Shown in pieces: positions 16,360-26,234 of a stretch of DNA of 64,000 bases. This DNA is from JAJDYQ01 sp963662865 (GTDB lineage Bacteria; Pseudomonadota; Gammaproteobacteria; JAJDYQ01): contig OY759969.1 of assembly GCA_963662865.1 (NCBI GenBank), positions 2,046,001 through 2,110,000 of the forward strand, given 5' to 3'. A program made the translations under genes and the position numbers. The notes under the pieces are model-generated. The model did no database searches and was not told where the DNA came from. It worked only from the letters and a program-made list of their open reading frames with translations. How positions within the stretch are numbered: the stretch's first letter is position 1; every line of letters starts with the position of its first letter.

Positions 16360-17478
16360 ATGACTGCGAAATCATTTTTCTTGCTCCATCCGGCTCAGGT
16401 TCTGTGCATAATCATGGGTCTGCTGGTAATTCCGACAGCCGTTTCCGATACCCTCAACATCAGAGAGGACGCCCCGGAAACATACACGGTAGTAAAAGGC
16501 GATACCCTTTGGGATATTTCCGGCCGATATCTGGACAAGCCCTGGCGTTGGCCGGAGCTCTGGGAAAACAACCCTCAAATTGCCAACCCCCACCTGATTT
16601 ACCCGGGTGACGTTATCTCGATCCATTATATTGATGGGCAGCCAAGATTGAGTATTAACCGAAGCGAGCCGGATACTAATCAACCGGATGCTAATCAAAG
16701 TGAACCGGATATTAGCCCAAGCCCTGAAACGGTCAAACTATCGCCCCAGATCAAGGCTACCCCTGTCGATAGCTCTATTCCGGTTGTGCCAGTTGAAGAT
16801 ATACAACAATTTTTGCGCAACTTGAAAGTCCTTGATAAAGCGACCATAGACAAAGCGCCTTATATTGTGCGTGGACAGGAAGGCCGTATTATTGCTGCAC
16901 AGGGGGACCGTGTTTACGCGAAAGGGCTAAACCATGCCGAGCCTGGCCAGACATTCCAGATCTACCGGCTGGGTGATCCTGTTAAAAGCCCTGAGACCGG
17001 TAATGTTATTGCTTATGAAGGGATCTTTATCGGCGATGCGAAACTTGAACAAACTGGTACTCCGTCAACACTGCTCATTACATCTTCAAAGCGAGAGACC
17101 GGCGTGGGTGACCGCCTGCTTGCCGCCACATCGGAAGCCGATTTGTCCAATTTTTATCCCAGGGTCCCTGATAGCCCCATATCTGCAAAAATATTAAATG
17201 TGGTGGACGGCGCCAAGATAATCGGTCGGCATCAGACAGTTATTATTAATGCCGGTACACAGCAGGGCCTTGGCAGAGGCCATGTACTATCTACATTTAC
17301 CAAACCGATAGAGGTTCCTGATATCGTGAGCGAAGACCCTGCCGATACCGTAACTCTGCCATCAGAACGCTCTGGGACACTGATGGTCATCAGGCCTTTT
17401 GAGCATCTGAGCTATGCCCTGGTTATGGAGTCTCGATTACCTTTACGCTTACTTGATGAGGTTCGCACTCCGGAATAA
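16360..17478 (+). CDS. Secreted LysM-domain protein
   Basis: 372 residues. An N-terminal hydrophobic signal segment (about 10-30) is followed by a LysM peptidoglycan-binding module (YTVVKGDTLWDISGRYLDKP, about 42-90, ending LIYPGDVISI). A Ser/Pro/Asp-rich linker about 100-130 with repeats of the SEPD/QPD type and a C-terminal beta-rich region complete it. Likely periplasmic and cell-wall-associated. The gene typically sits beside dprA and divergently from def in gammaproteobacteria, as here, but its precise role is not established. Confidence 0.88.
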   Translation: MTAKSFFLLHPAQVLCIIMGLLVIPTAVSDTLNIREDAPETYTVVKGDTLWDISGRYLDKPWRWPELWENNPQIANPHLIYPGDVISIHYIDGQPRLSINRSEPDTNQPDANQSEPDISPSPETVKLSPQIKATPVDSSIPVVPVEDIQQFLRNLKVLDKATIDKAPYIVRGQEGRIIAAQGDRVYAKGLNHAEPGQTFQIYRLGDPVKSPETGNVIAYEGIFIGDAKLEQTGTPSTLLITSSKRETGVGDRLLAATSEADLSNFYPRVPDSPISAKILNVVDGAKIIGRHQTVIINAGTQQGLGRGHVLSTFTKPIEVPDIVSEDPADTVTLPSERSGTLMVIRPFEHLSYALVMESRLPLRLLDEVRTPE

Positions 17479-17489
17479 AGCTGCTTACG

Positions 17490-18605
17490 ATGACTGAATC
17501 TGAGCTGCGTAGCTGGCTGGCTCTTACTCTCACTCCCGGGCTGGGTCCGTTCAAAATTAGCGGGCTTCGGGTTAAGCTCGGTGAGCCACCTGCTATCTCA
17601 GCATGCAGCGATAGCCAGCTAACGGCCGCCGGCCTGAACGAGAGTCAGATCAGGGTATTTCGAGAACCGGACGAGCAGTCGATTGAAGCCACGTTAGAGT
17701 GGCTTGCCGCGCCTAATCACTATCTTGTGCCTGTAACCGATCCCGCATACCCGGCGATGCTCAGGGAGATCGGTTCCCCCCCGCAATTATTATTTGCCAA
17801 AGGTGATACAAGCATTCTGAACAACCTGCAGCTAGCCATCGTCGGCAGCCGCAATCCGACGAATAACGGCTATGAAACCGCTTATAATTTCTCCAGGCAT
17901 TTAGCCACGACAGGGCTGACTATTACAAGTGGATTGGCCTTGGGAATTGACGCAGCAAGCCACCTTGGCTGCCTTGATGCTAACTGCAGAACCATAGCCG
18001 TTACAGGTAATGGGCTGGACAGGGTATATCCGGGGAAACACCACCAGCTCGCTCACCGTATTGCCGAACAGGGGTTACTGATTTCTGAATATTTTCCTGG
18101 AACAAAACCGTTAGCGCGGCATTTTCCCCAGCGTAATCGTATTATTTCGGGGCTCTCTCTGGGAACTCTGGTCGTTGAGGCCGGCACAAAAAGCGGGTCG
18201 TTAATCACAGCCCACCGCGCACTTGAACAAAACCGTGAAGTATTCGCGGTCCCTGGCTCCATCCATAGTCCGTTAGCCAAGGGATGCCACCAGCTTATCA
18301 AACAGGGTGCCAAACTTGTTGAATCCGCCCAGGATATTCTCGAAGAACTAGGCACTTTAGCAAGCGCCCAGTCGGAAATCAGTCTTTCAGATGATACGAC
18401 CCAGGCTGCCCATGGTCATCCTGACAACGATGCACATCAGTCAGTCCTGGACGCCATGTCTTTTGACCCGGTCAGCGTGGACACCCTGGCCCAGAGAACT
18501 GGCATGGAGGTCGCTGATCTGTCATCAATCCTATTAATACTGGAGCTCGAAAACAAAATCAGCGCGGAAGGCGGCGGCTACTATGTTCGCAACAATCAAA
18601 CGTGA
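17490..18605 (+). CDS. dprA: DNA-processing protein DprA (Smf)
   Basis: Binds incoming single-stranded DNA and loads RecA during natural transformation. 371 residues: N-terminal SAM-like region, Rossmann-like core (IVGSRNPTNNGYETAYNFSR near 115, SGLALGIDAASHLG near 150, AGTKSGSLITAHRALEQNREVFAVPG near 230, here longer motifs abbreviated by position) and a C-terminal winged-helix (about 310-365, MSFDPVSVDTLAQRTGM). It starts 11 bases after the LysM gene and is followed 12 bases later by smg. Confidence 0.94.
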   Translation: MTESELRSWLALTLTPGLGPFKISGLRVKLGEPPAISACSDSQLTAAGLNESQIRVFREPDEQSIEATLEWLAAPNHYLVPVTDPAYPAMLREIGSPPQLLFAKGDTSILNNLQLAIVGSRNPTNNGYETAYNFSRHLATTGLTITSGLALGIDAASHLGCLDANCRTIAVTGNGLDRVYPGKHHQLAHRIAEQGLLISEYFPGTKPLARHFPQRNRIISGLSLGTLVVEAGTKSGSLITAHRALEQNREVFAVPGSIHSPLAKGCHQLIKQGAKLVESAQDILEELGTLASAQSEISLSDDTTQAAHGHPDNDAHQSVLDAMSFDPVSVDTLAQRTGMEVADLSSILLILELENKISAEGGGYYVRNNQT

Positions 18606-18617
18606 TACAGTTCGCAC

Positions 18618-19094
18618 ATGAAAAAAAATGTACTCGATATATTAATACATCTGACCCAGGATACCTCATTTGAAGACGATCCCTCCGACCATGGTCAGGA
18701 ATCCCTTGAGAATATGCTGACCGATGCCGGATTTAAACAAGGCGATATCTCTAAAGCCTTCCGCTGGCTGGATGACCTTGATTACCAGACTTCCCAACAG
18801 GTTCCCATTGTTACTGCGCCCGCCTCTGTCCGTTGCTTCGCCGCAGCAGAAAAAAATCTACTTGATGTTAATTGCCGGAATTACCTGCTCAATCTGGCCA
18901 ACACCGGCATTTTATCCGCTAACAGCTTCGAAATCGTAATGGACCGTGTCATCGCATTGGCTGAATATGACATTACACTCAATCAGCTCGAATGGGTGGT
19001 TCTGATTGTACTATCAAATCAAAACCATGAGCAGGCGGCCTTTGAAAGGCTTAAATCCATTGCGTTTACCCAGGAATCCATCCATCTGAACTAA
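18618..19094 (+). CDS. smg: Smg protein (DUF494)
   Basis: 158 residues, the usual size of Smg/DUF494 proteins, found between dprA and topA in many gammaproteobacteria. N-terminal MKKNVLDILIHLTQD and the mid-region RCFAAAEKNLLDVNCRNYL are family features. The function is not known; conserved position suggests a link to DNA processing or topology. It is 12 bases after dprA and 22 before topA. Confidence 0.88.
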   Translation: MKKNVLDILIHLTQDTSFEDDPSDHGQESLENMLTDAGFKQGDISKAFRWLDDLDYQTSQQVPIVTAPASVRCFAAAEKNLLDVNCRNYLLNLANTGILSANSFEIVMDRVIALAEYDITLNQLEWVVLIVLSNQNHEQAAFERLKSIAFTQESIHLN

Positions 19095-19116
19095 TCTCTC
19101 AAGGAATATCTTTGTA

Positions 19117-21423
19117 ATGGCCAAAAATCTTGTCATTGTAGAATCTCCGGCGAAATCGAAAACTATTACCAGGTACCTTGGCAGGGATTTTTTGGTATTG
19201 GCTTCTTTCGGCCACGTTCGTGATCTTGTCCCGCGTGAAGGTGCAATAGACACCGAGCACAACTATGAAATGTTTTACGAACCAATCGAGAAAAACGAGA
19301 AGCATGTTGCAACTATTGCCCGGGAATTAAAAAAATCCGATGCCCTGTATCTGGCAACTGACCCAGACCGGGAAGGTGAAGCCATTTCCTGGCATCTATA
19401 TGAGATGCTACAAGATAAAAAACTGCTAAAGAGCAAGAAAGTTTATCGTGTCGTCTTCCACGAAATCACCAAACGCGCCATCCAGGAAGCCATAAAACAT
19501 CCACGAGAACTTTCACAGAAATTGATCAATGCACAGTTGGCACGCCGCGGTATGGATTACCTCGTAGGCTTTAATCTATCACCTCTGCTATGGAAAAAAA
19601 TCCGTCGCGGACTATCTGCCGGGCGCGTACAGAGTCCCGCTCTTCGTCTGATCGCCGAGCGTGAAGATGAAATCGAGGCCTTCAAAGCTCGGGAATACTG
19701 GACCATCGAAGCTGATCTGAATAAAGGCAAACAAGATTTTATTGCCAAACTCAGCGTGTACAACGGTGAAAAGGTCAGGCAATTCACTATCAATAATGAA
19801 AAAGATGCGAAAGCCGCACAGAAGAACCTGAAAAAGCACGGAGGGAAAAAACTTACTGTCTCTAACGTAGAAAAAAAATCTCGCCAGCGCAAACCCGCTG
19901 CACCATTTACAACTTCAACCATGCAGCAAGAAGCGGTCCGGAAACTCGGGTTTTCCGCTCAACGCACCATGCGCACCGCCCAAACATTGTACGAAGGTAT
20001 CGATATCGGCTCCGGCACCACTGGCCTGATTACCTATATGCGTACCGATTCCGTGACACTGGCAACCGAGGCCATAAACGAAATTCGCGACTATATTACA
20101 ACCAAATACGGCAAGAAAAATTTACCGGATAAGCCGCGTATCTATAAGACCAAAGCCAAGAATGCCCAGGAAGCTCATGAAGCCATACGCCCCACATCTG
20201 TGATGCGAACACCTGATTCGCTTAAAGATTCATTAAGTAAAGACCAGTACAGGCTGTATAGCCTCATCTGGAAACGAACCGTGGCCTGTCAAATGGTTCA
20301 CGCCACACTGCATATCGTAGCCGTAGATTTTGCCTGCGGTGAAGGCAATACCTTTCGCTCAACAGGTTCAACAATTGCCAGGCCGGGCTTTATGGCGGTC
20401 TATTTTGAGGGCAAGGACGACAATAAAGGCAGCGATGACGAAAAAATGTTACCCAGTATGGAGAAAGGTGACGAGGTCCACTTGAAAGATATCCGGGCCG
20501 ACCAGCACTTTACCGAACCGCCCCCGCGTTATACCGAAGCCACACTGGTTCGAGATCTGGAAGAATATGGCATTGGCCGACCCTCTACGTATGCGGCCAT
20601 TATCTCTACGTTACAAAACCGGGAATATGTGGAAATGGATCGCCGGCGCTTCTTTCCCACCGATGTAGGCCGGGTGGTTAATCGTTTTCTGACCAATCAT
20701 TTTCCCAACTATGTCGATTACAACTTTACGGCCCATATGGAAGATGATCTGGATGCAGTCTCTCGTGGGGAAAAAAACTGGATTCCAGTAATGGATAATT
20801 TCTGGAAACCTTTTATCAAACTAGTAAACGATAAGGAACAATCGGTCAGCCGGGAAGACGCCACTACTGAGGCAACCGATGAGAAATGCCCTAAATGCAA
20901 CTCACCTCTGCTTATACGACTTGGCCGCAGAGGGCGCTTTATCGGATGCAGCGCCTACCCTGATTGTGACTATACCCGCGATATTGACGGAGAAAATAAA
21001 GAAGAAAAAAATGAAATAATAGAAGACCGCAACTGCCCTTCGTGTGGGTCCTCGCTACTTATCCGGCAGGGGAAATACGGCAAATTTATTGGCTGTAGTT
21101 CCTACCCCGATTGTACATTTATAGAATCACTGGAAAAACCGGTCGATACAGGGATTGCCTGTCCGAAATGTAACAAGGGAAAAATGGTCACTCGTCGGTC
21201 ACGCCGCGGAAAAATTTTTTACTCTTGCTCGCGTTACCCTGACTGCGACTATGCCGTATGGAACGAACCCGTTGATAAGCCCTGCCCTTCCTGTAGCTGG
21301 CCCATGCTGACAATGAAAACCACGAAGCGTAAAGGTTTTGAACAGGTTTGCCCGGAAAAAGACTGCCATTACAGCGAAGTCGTCGATTCCGAAGGCAAAG
21401 AAACGGAACCGCTGACTGATTAA
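19117..21423 (+). CDS. topA: DNA topoisomerase I
   Basis: Type IA topoisomerase relaxing negative supercoils. 768 residues. The Toprim domain starts at the N-terminus (VESPAKSKTITRYLGRDF, acidic triad ATDPDREGEAISWH near 85-98). The active-site Tyr is in GLITYMRTDS near residue 308. Near the end come four zinc-ribbon repeats (CPKCNSPLLIRLGRRGRF..., CPSCGSSLLIRQGKYGKF..., CPKCNKGKMVTRRSRRGK, CPSCSWPMLTMKTTKRKG), each closing with a second Cys pair of the YPDC type. It lies at the end of the rightward lysM-dprA-smg-topA unit. Confidence 0.96.
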   Translation: MAKNLVIVESPAKSKTITRYLGRDFLVLASFGHVRDLVPREGAIDTEHNYEMFYEPIEKNEKHVATIARELKKSDALYLATDPDREGEAISWHLYEMLQDKKLLKSKKVYRVVFHEITKRAIQEAIKHPRELSQKLINAQLARRGMDYLVGFNLSPLLWKKIRRGLSAGRVQSPALRLIAEREDEIEAFKAREYWTIEADLNKGKQDFIAKLSVYNGEKVRQFTINNEKDAKAAQKNLKKHGGKKLTVSNVEKKSRQRKPAAPFTTSTMQQEAVRKLGFSAQRTMRTAQTLYEGIDIGSGTTGLITYMRTDSVTLATEAINEIRDYITTKYGKKNLPDKPRIYKTKAKNAQEAHEAIRPTSVMRTPDSLKDSLSKDQYRLYSLIWKRTVACQMVHATLHIVAVDFACGEGNTFRSTGSTIARPGFMAVYFEGKDDNKGSDDEKMLPSMEKGDEVHLKDIRADQHFTEPPPRYTEATLVRDLEEYGIGRPSTYAAIISTLQNREYVEMDRRRFFPTDVGRVVNRFLTNHFPNYVDYNFTAHMEDDLDAVSRGEKNWIPVMDNFWKPFIKLVNDKEQSVSREDATTEATDEKCPKCNSPLLIRLGRRGRFIGCSAYPDCDYTRDIDGENKEEKNEIIEDRNCPSCGSSLLIRQGKYGKFIGCSSYPDCTFIESLEKPVDTGIACPKCNKGKMVTRRSRRGKIFYSCSRYPDCDYAVWNEPVDKPCPSCSWPMLTMKTTKRKGFEQVCPEKDCHYSEVVDSEGKETEPLTD

Positions 21424-21531
21424 TTTATTCCAGCCCACACCCATATAGCGCCCATCAATGACTGTCGTAAAACCCCGTTTAGATTAAGATAACGATCCTT
21501 ATTAAACACCCTGTCAACAAGGTATCCAATT

Positions 21532-22155
21532 ATGCTGGCGAGAAATCTCTTGAAATTAAATTACCTGTTTGCCACCTTGCCGGTGGCTGTGCTGAGTTTC
21601 ACCACGGCTGCACACGCCTGGTCAGGTCCGTACGGAGGCAGTAACTCGCCTTGGGAGAACAATCCATGGGGGGCCTATAACTACAGCGGGTATGCAGCGC
21701 CCATACCGCCGCAAGCCTATGGCTATCCACAGGCAGGTCCACAACAGCCATACTATCCACCGGCGTACCCATATCCGTACAGAAAATCACACTGGGGTAA
21801 CTGGAGCGGAGGCAACTCCCTCTGGAACAATACCCCCTTCGGAGCCTTCTCCGGACCCTGGGACAGCGGACCCTGGAATCCTGGCTGGATGGATAATCGT
21901 GGATGGAAAAGGAATAACTTTTTTGATGGCGGACCTGGAGGCTGGATGGACCCCGAGGACCCAAGAGGTTCAATGTCAAAAATGTGGGATGACCTATTAA
22001 ATGCTCCAAATGAAATTGGCGAAATGCCCGGAGGCTGGACCGCTCCAAGCGTCAAGGTTCCCAACCCTGTTGATGTCGGTGATGAGTTTGAGGCCACATC
22101 AAGAAAAGCACCTAAAGAGGCAGCAGATCAGATGAATAATTTCAGGTTCAACTAG
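21532..22155 (+). CDS. Secreted Trp/Pro/Gly/Asn-rich protein, sulfur-globule-protein-like
   Basis: 207 residues with a clear Sec signal peptide (hydrophobic core about 10-24, cleavage after AHA near 29). The mature part is low-complexity: repeats of Trp-Gly/Asn/Pro (WSGPYGGSNSPWENNPWGAY, then GNWSGGNSLWNNTPFGAFSG, SGPWDSGPWNPGWMDNRGW) with a Tyr/Pro-rich block YGYPQAGPQQPYYPPAYPYP. The last 60 residues are ordinary sequence. The composition resembles structural sulfur globule proteins of sulfur-oxidising gammaproteobacteria. This is a compositional match, not a proven homology; another cell-envelope structural protein is possible. It stands alone, 108 bases after topA. Confidence 0.55.
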   Translation: MLARNLLKLNYLFATLPVAVLSFTTAAHAWSGPYGGSNSPWENNPWGAYNYSGYAAPIPPQAYGYPQAGPQQPYYPPAYPYPYRKSHWGNWSGGNSLWNNTPFGAFSGPWDSGPWNPGWMDNRGWKRNNFFDGGPGGWMDPEDPRGSMSKMWDDLLNAPNEIGEMPGGWTAPSVKVPNPVDVGDEFEATSRKAPKEAADQMNNFRFN

Positions 22156-22502
22156 GAATTACTGCGTACCTTCACCAAAAAGGATGGCGACGTTGATCAG
22201 CCATATCAGGCTCTATCTGCTCTAGAGTTTCCTTAGTCTATTTTATAATAAATTATAGCCTGCCAAAGAAAAACAAGAATCGGAGGTGGCGGCTACCTAT
22301 CGGCCGCTCACTATATTCTGCACAATCCGTGTGTGAGGTGAATAAAGCAATAAGACCTCCTTATAAGGAAGCTCTGAACAATTCCATCCTGGACTTCAGA
22401 ATAGAGAATATTTTTCCTAAAAAACCTTTCGACTGAGTGGTTTGTTGACCACCTACTTTTCCTTGATTTTTATATTTAAGTTGAATATAGGACTGTACTA
22501 AA
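22156..22502. other. AT-rich intergenic region between convergent genes
   Basis: No gene is supported. The region separates the rightward Trp/Pro-rich gene from the leftward glmS end. A small stem GTGGT-CAACAA-ACCAC, read on the minus strand about 60 bases beyond the glmS stop, could help termination, but there is no strong T-run next to it. A minus-strand frame from 22361 that enters glmS is a shadow. Confidence 0.4.
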
Positions 22503-24332
22503 TCATTCCACCGTAACCGACTTTGCCAGATTTCTGGGCTGATCAATGTCAGTTCCTCTGACCACGGCGACATGGTAGGCCAGTAACTGCAAAGGAAGCG
22601 TATAGAGAATCGGCGTAACATGATCGCCAACCAGTGGCACTTCTATAACCGTGCAGCCGTCCATGTTTTCGATACCAGTTTCTTTGTCAGAAAACACATA
22701 TAATTCTCCACCGCGTGCATGAACTTCCTGAAGATTTGATTTTAATTTTTCCAACAGATCATCCTTGGGTGCCACCGCAATGACGGGCATATTTTCATCC
22801 ACGAGGGCAAGAGGCCCGTGCTTTAATTCACCTGCCGGATAGGCCTCAGCATGTATATAGGATATTTCTTTCAGCTTTAATGCTCCTTCCATCGCCACCG
22901 GAAACTGCACACCCCGCCCAAGAAAAAGCGCATGCTGCTTGGATGAAAATCGCTGAGATAGCTTCTGTATTACCGCATCAAGTTGAAGCATTTCTTCACA
23001 ATATCTGGGCAAGGCTCGAAGCTGGCTGATTATCTCTGCTTCCCGTTCGGGTGACAATCCGGCCCTGCGACCAAGCGCTATCACTACCAACAATAATGCC
23101 GAGAGCTGCGTGGTAAATGCCTTGGTTGAAGCTACTCCAATTTCCGGACCGGCTCGTGTCAGTAATAACAAGTCAGATTCACGAGTAAGGGATGATTCCG
23201 CAACGTTCACAATACTCAAGACCGGTCCAAAACCCTGTTCCCGTGAACCTTTCACTGCGGCGATCGTATCAGCCGTCTCTCCGGATTGAGAGACCGCAAT
23301 AATTAATGTTTCTTTACCTGAGACCGGGTGGCGATAACGAAATTCACTGGCCACCTCCGCCTGGCAAGGCACATTTGCCAGACCTTCAAACCAGTTTCTT
23401 GCAACTAATCCAGCATGATAGCTGGTACCACAGGCAATAATTCTGACATCCTTCACCTTATCAAATATTTCTTTTGCACCAACGCCAAAGCTTTCTTCCA
23501 GCAAACAATTCTCAGTGATACGACCTTCAAGGGTTCCAGCCAAGGCAAAAGGCTGCTCATGGATTTCTTTCAGCATGTAATGCCTGTATTTACCCTTGTC
23601 TACAGAATCAAGGCTGCCATCATATGGAATAATCTGACGCTCAACGCGCTCTCCTCGCTTATCTTCCATATACAGGCTATCAGTCGTCATATGTGCAATA
23701 TCGCCGTCCTCAAGATAGATAAATTTCTGAGCGACCGGCACCAACGCCAGAGGATCTGATGCAATATAGTATTCATTAAGTCCAACACCAATGACTAAGG
23801 AGCTTCCCTCGCGTACCGCCACCATCTCCCCGGAATGATTTGATGAAATGACGCTCAAAGCATACGCGCCCTTCAATTCTTTGATGGCCATTTTAACGGC
23901 ATCAAATAAATTATATTCCTGTAAAAGAAAATGATGAATTTCATGGGCGATAACCTCCGTATCCGTTGCAGAGGTAAATCGATAGCCAATGTTCTCCTGA
24001 TGCGCTTTGATATCAAGATAGTTTTCAATAATTCCATTATGTACCACCGCGACAGACTGCTCGCAAACATGTGGGTGCGCATTCACCTCAGACGGCTCAC
24101 CATGCGTTGCCCATCGCGTGTGGGCAATACCGACCAGACCCTGCGGCTGTTGTTCTGCGGCGGCCCTGTCTAATACCTTGACCTTGCCGACGCTGCGGAC
24201 ACGATCAAGACGACCATTATGCAAAACACATAAACCAGCGGAATCATAGCCGCGGTACTCCAGTCGCCTTAAACCCTCCAGCAGGATTGGCGTTGTATTG
24301 CGTTGCGCAACGGCTCCAATTATTCCACACAT
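22503..24332 (-). CDS. glmS: Glucosamine-fructose-6-phosphate aminotransferase
   Basis: Makes glucosamine-6-phosphate from fructose-6-phosphate and glutamine, the first step to UDP-GlcNAc for peptidoglycan and LPS. 609 residues, standard length. N-terminal glutaminase domain with nucleophile Cys2 (MCGIIGAVAQR) and LRRLEYRGYDSAG; two SIS sugar-isomerase domains (about 285-420 and 455-600, with VSQSGETADTIAA and ALKLKEISYIHAEAYPAGE). It is 13 bases after glmU, which completes the same pathway. Confidence 0.97.
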   Translation of the reverse strand: MCGIIGAVAQRNTTPILLEGLRRLEYRGYDSAGLCVLHNGRLDRVRSVGKVKVLDRAAAEQQPQGLVGIAHTRWATHGEPSEVNAHPHVCEQSVAVVHNGIIENYLDIKAHQENIGYRFTSATDTEVIAHEIHHFLLQEYNLFDAVKMAIKELKGAYALSVISSNHSGEMVAVREGSSLVIGVGLNEYYIASDPLALVPVAQKFIYLEDGDIAHMTTDSLYMEDKRGERVERQIIPYDGSLDSVDKGKYRHYMLKEIHEQPFALAGTLEGRITENCLLEESFGVGAKEIFDKVKDVRIIACGTSYHAGLVARNWFEGLANVPCQAEVASEFRYRHPVSGKETLIIAVSQSGETADTIAAVKGSREQGFGPVLSIVNVAESSLTRESDLLLLTRAGPEIGVASTKAFTTQLSALLLVVIALGRRAGLSPEREAEIISQLRALPRYCEEMLQLDAVIQKLSQRFSSKQHALFLGRGVQFPVAMEGALKLKEISYIHAEAYPAGELKHGPLALVDENMPVIAVAPKDDLLEKLKSNLQEVHARGGELYVFSDKETGIENMDGCTVIEVPLVGDHVTPILYTLPLQLLAYHVAVVRGTDIDQPRNLAKSVTVE

Positions 24333-24345
24333 AATAATATTCCAG

Positions 24346-25704
24346 CTACTTTTTTACGGGACGCTTCCAGCCAACGATGCTTTGCTGCCTGCTTCGTGAT
24401 AATGATAACTGCTCCGCCGGTACATCTTTGGTAAGCGTTGACCCTGCCCCTGTAGTCGCTCCATCTCCAATAGTAATCGGTGCAACCAGCTCATTACCTG
24501 ATCCGATAAAAGCATTATCTCCTATTGTTGTACGATGTTTGTAAGCGCCATCATAGTTACAGGTGATAGTCCCCGCACCAATATTAACGCCCCGTCCAAC
24601 ATCGCTATCACCAATATAACTCAGGTGATTTACTTTGCTTCCACCACCAATACTGGCGTTTTTAATTTCTACGAAATTACCAATATGAGCTTGAGATGCC
24701 AATCTGGTTCCCGGTCTCAGTCTGGCATATGGACCAATGACGGATCTTTCACCTACAGTGGCTGATTCGATAACACAATTAGATTTTATTTCCACTCCTG
24801 ACCCTATTGTGCTTTCAGAAATTACGGTATTAGGGCCTATGGTTATCCTATCACCAAGAATAACCTTACCGGAGAAAACACAGTTCACGTCAATCACAAT
24901 GTCCCTGCCACAACTTAATGGGCCTCGGATATCAATACGGGAAGGGTCCAGGATATGGACACCAGCGTCCATTAATTCATTAGCTTTCTGCAGTTGGTAA
25001 TAACGCTCGATATCAGCTAGCTGGCGCTTGGTATTAATGCCCGCTATCTCATATTCATCGTGTATCACAAAGCTGTTTACCGTAATATCCCGGGCATGTG
25101 CCATGGAAACACAATCGGTCAGATAAAGCTCGCCTTGACTGTTATTACTATCGATGTTTTTCAGTAGCGATTTAAGCAGAGTCGAGTCCGCAAACAGTAC
25201 TCCGGTATTTATTTCACGGATTTCGCGCTGTTCCTGAGAGACATCAGGCTCTTCAACTATACCTGTTATATGACCGTCCTCCCTGATAATACGACCATAA
25301 CCGAAAGGGCTTGCAACAACGGCGGATAATATTCCAAATTGATCAAATTTTTCTACCAGGCTTTGCAATGTGTCTGCAGAAAGCAATGGGACATCGCCAT
25401 ACAGGACCAGGCTGCTACTACCGTCAGGGACTTCCCGCAGCGCAATATCAACAGCATGACCCGTACCATTTTGCGCCTCCTGTAAAATCCAGCTAACATC
25501 ATATGATTCACAGGCGTTCATTACGGTCACGCCATCATACCCGTAAACTACGTGAATTTTGTCTGGTTCCAATTCAATTGCGGTATCCAGAACATGGTGA
25601 AGAAGAGGTTTTCCAGCCAGCTTATGTAAAACTTTGGGCAGGGAAGAATACATACGTGTGCCCTGACCAGCCGCTAAAATAATGATATGAAGGCTCTTAC
25701 TCAT
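24346..25704 (-). CDS. glmU: Bifunctional GlmU (GlcN-1-P acetyltransferase / GlcNAc-1-P uridyltransferase)
   Basis: Last two steps to UDP-GlcNAc. 452 residues: N-terminal nucleotidyltransferase with LAAGQGTRMYSSLPKVLHKL (residues 10-29) and the VLYGDVPLL metal-binding Asp; C-terminal left-handed beta-helix of hexapeptide repeats (about 250-440) with NFVEIKNASIGGGSKVNHL and GAGTITCNYDGAYKHRT. It is in the same leftward run as slyD (20-base gap) and glmS. Confidence 0.97.
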   Translation of the reverse strand: MSKSLHIIILAAGQGTRMYSSLPKVLHKLAGKPLLHHVLDTAIELEPDKIHVVYGYDGVTVMNACESYDVSWILQEAQNGTGHAVDIALREVPDGSSSLVLYGDVPLLSADTLQSLVEKFDQFGILSAVVASPFGYGRIIREDGHITGIVEEPDVSQEQREIREINTGVLFADSTLLKSLLKNIDSNNSQGELYLTDCVSMAHARDITVNSFVIHDEYEIAGINTKRQLADIERYYQLQKANELMDAGVHILDPSRIDIRGPLSCGRDIVIDVNCVFSGKVILGDRITIGPNTVISESTIGSGVEIKSNCVIESATVGERSVIGPYARLRPGTRLASQAHIGNFVEIKNASIGGGSKVNHLSYIGDSDVGRGVNIGAGTITCNYDGAYKHRTTIGDNAFIGSGNELVAPITIGDGATTGAGSTLTKDVPAEQLSLSRSRQQSIVGWKRPVKK

Positions 25705-25724
25705 GGTATGGTGCTCGGGAACCT

Positions 25725-26222
25725 TTAGTGAAGCATGCCCTTGGGCAGACCGTCATCTGGACGACCTTCCTTGATTTCCTCTGTCGTCGCATCCCGGATT
25801 GTCTTTACGGTCACGTGAAACGTGATGGCTTTACCCGCTAATGGATGATTACCATCAACAGTAAGCTTACCATTTTTTATCCCTGTTACCAGAAATGTCC
25901 TGGTTTCGCCTGACTCATTGGCCATTTCAACCTGAGCGCCAATATGCCTGAACTGCTCAGGGACATTATCAATATCATCAACAAAGGTCAGAGATGAATC
26001 ATAGGCCCAAAGACTTTCCTCTCTGCTTAATGGGATGCTGAGCTGATCGCCTTCTGAACGACCTTCAAGCGCCACTTCAACCTTATCGATCAGCTCACTG
26101 TAGCCACCATGCACATAGCCAATCGGCATATCAGACTGCTCAATTACCGAGTCATCGGCGTCAATCGTGATGAAGTAGGTAAAGTAAACAGCCTTACCTC
26201 TGCTTATTTTCTGGCCTAACAT
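25725..26222 (-). CDS. FKBP-type peptidyl-prolyl isomerase, SlyD-like
   Basis: 165-residue cytoplasmic prolyl isomerase/foldase of the SlyD family, without signal peptide. FKBP start SRGKAVYFTYFITIDADD; PIGYVHGGYSELIDKVEVAL forms the catalytic flap region; the inserted IF domain spans about 70-125; NHPLAGKAITFHVTVKTIRD closes the FKBP fold. The His/Cys-rich metal-binding tail of E. coli SlyD is absent. It sits 12 bases after atpC, an unusual partner that may simply share the transcript. Confidence 0.85.
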   Translation of the reverse strand: MLGQKISRGKAVYFTYFITIDADDSVIEQSDMPIGYVHGGYSELIDKVEVALEGRSEGDQLSIPLSREESLWAYDSSLTFVDDIDNVPEQFRHIGAQVEMANESGETRTFLVTGIKNGKLTVDGNHPLAGKAITFHVTVKTIRDATTEEIKEGRPDDGLPKGMLH

Positions 26223-26234
26223 CCGTGGAGGAAA

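Noticed and set aside
22361..22630. Minus-strand 89-codon frame across the glmS end
   Set aside because: Most of it is an out-of-frame reading of glmS; no independent support.
25805..25825. Partial parS-like sequence TCACGTGAAAC in the slyD-like gene
   Set aside because: Only 11 of 16 positions match the consensus and the left half is wrong; chance occurrence is likely.
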